In this document: positions 5,935 through 6,362 of the stretch, piece after piece
Layout of the letters: every line of letters starts with the position of its first letter
How positions within the stretch are numbered: the stretch's first letter is position 1
From: a bacterium
GTDB lineage: Bacteria; Pseudomonadota; Gammaproteobacteria; Burkholderiales; Methylophilaceae
DNA length: 6,362 nucleotides
Direction: 5' to 3'
NCBI GenBank assembly: GCA_027310505.1
Contig: DAIDAS010000212.1
Location: 1 to 6,362 of the forward strand
The notes under the pieces: model-generated
Told to the model about the DNA's origin: nothing
Seen by the model: the letters and a program-made list of their open reading frames with translations, nothing else
The model's database searches: none
Position numbers and translations under genes: made by a program

Positions 5935-6362
5935 CGCCAGACCCTTTTTGATCATTTGAGGCGGGGATGGAAGGTACGCATGGTGACGCCGTTAAACTTT
6001 GCGGCCTTCGCTTGGCATGACTACTGAAACGTTGAATCCCCCTGAAGTGCTTTCTGCATGGGCGCGGTGCAATCAGGCACGCTTTCGGAATGAACCTTGT
6101 CGGTGCTTGGCGGGCCATGCGCAAACGCCTTGCCACAGGCGCCACGGCCATGCTTGCCTCTTGTCCCGAGCGCCGTGAGCCCGGGCCCGGTCATTTTCAT
6201 CGCGGTTTTGTCGGCGATGTCAGTTCGCGGGTGTTTGTGGCCGTGCGGCGAATCTTCAGTAAGGTCGTGTTCGACCAGAGTCTAAGGGTCGATTGTTGCA
6301 GAAATAATATGGGATTACCCTGCCCGAAATGGCTGGGTTCTCAGCTAGCCGCTATTCATATC
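5935..6362. other. Region upstream of the c-di-GMP gene with no recognisable gene
   Basis: No reading frame here resembles a protein; the open frames are short, rich in Pro/Arg/Ser and lack ribosome binding sites. It contains a 10-bp perfect palindrome CCGGGCCCGG (6181-6190) and a 5-bp stem GGTCG/CGACC around a 4-nt loop (6263-6276). It presumably holds the promoter of the CBS-GGDEF-EAL gene, but no -35/-10 pair stands out. Near the right end an ATG at 6309 opens a plus-strand frame to the window edge without a ribosome binding site; this is too short to judge. Confidence 0.4.

Noticed and set aside
5846..6151. Minus-strand frame of 101 codons overlapping the start of the c-di-GMP gene
   Set aside because: It is rich in Pro, Arg and Ser, has no ribosome binding site, and overlaps a well-supported gene in another frame.
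6181..6190. Palindrome CCGGGCCCGG
   Set aside because: A short all-GC palindrome is easily explained by local base composition, and it has no clear relation to a promoter.
6097..6285. Plus-strand frame of 62 codons
   Set aside because: It has Cys/Pro-rich composition, no ribosome binding site and no recognisable family; it is probably chance in GC-rich DNA.

Overview
The window reads as a piece of a proteobacterial chromosome, most likely a free-living betaproteobacterium. The genus cannot be fixed from sequence alone. The basis is moderate-to-high GC in the genes, AAGGAG-type ribosome binding sites, a Gram-negative outer-membrane barrel protein, a cyclic-di-GMP enzyme of typical proteobacterial build, and AT-rich gaps between genes. 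All five supported genes lie on the minus strand, so transcription runs from high to low coordinates. No RNA gene, insertion sequence, CRISPR array or phage feature was seen.

From right to left in transcription order: positions 5956-6362 hold no recognisable gene. Next is a CBS-CBS-GGDEF-EAL protein (4156-5934) that keeps both cyclase and phosphodiesterase residues, followed at once by two hairpins (4097-4149). A gap with two copies of a 13-bp direct repeat 22 bp apart leads into an atypical pyruvate kinase (2096-3982 or 3997). That enzyme has an extra N-terminal helical domain, an enlarged middle region and no C-terminal allosteric domain.

Then come three envelope genes. The first is a small secreted Pro/Tyr-rich protein with a His/Asp tail (1606-1914), preceded by an 18-bp dyad. 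After an AT-rich 370-bp gap with nested inverted repeats comes a secreted protein made largely of 11 charged hexapeptide repeats (756-1235). Only 40 bp further on is an outer-membrane beta-barrel protein (1-715) that runs off the left edge just short of its C-terminus.

The genes do not form one obvious pathway. The c-di-GMP enzyme and the pyruvate kinase are separated by hairpins and a likely regulatory gap, so they are probably separate units. The hexad-repeat protein and the barrel protein may be co-transcribed and act together at the cell envelope (inference). No complete new system can be claimed. The least familiar parts are the hexad-repeat protein with its structured leader, and the unusual pyruvate kinase with its repeat-bearing upstream region.
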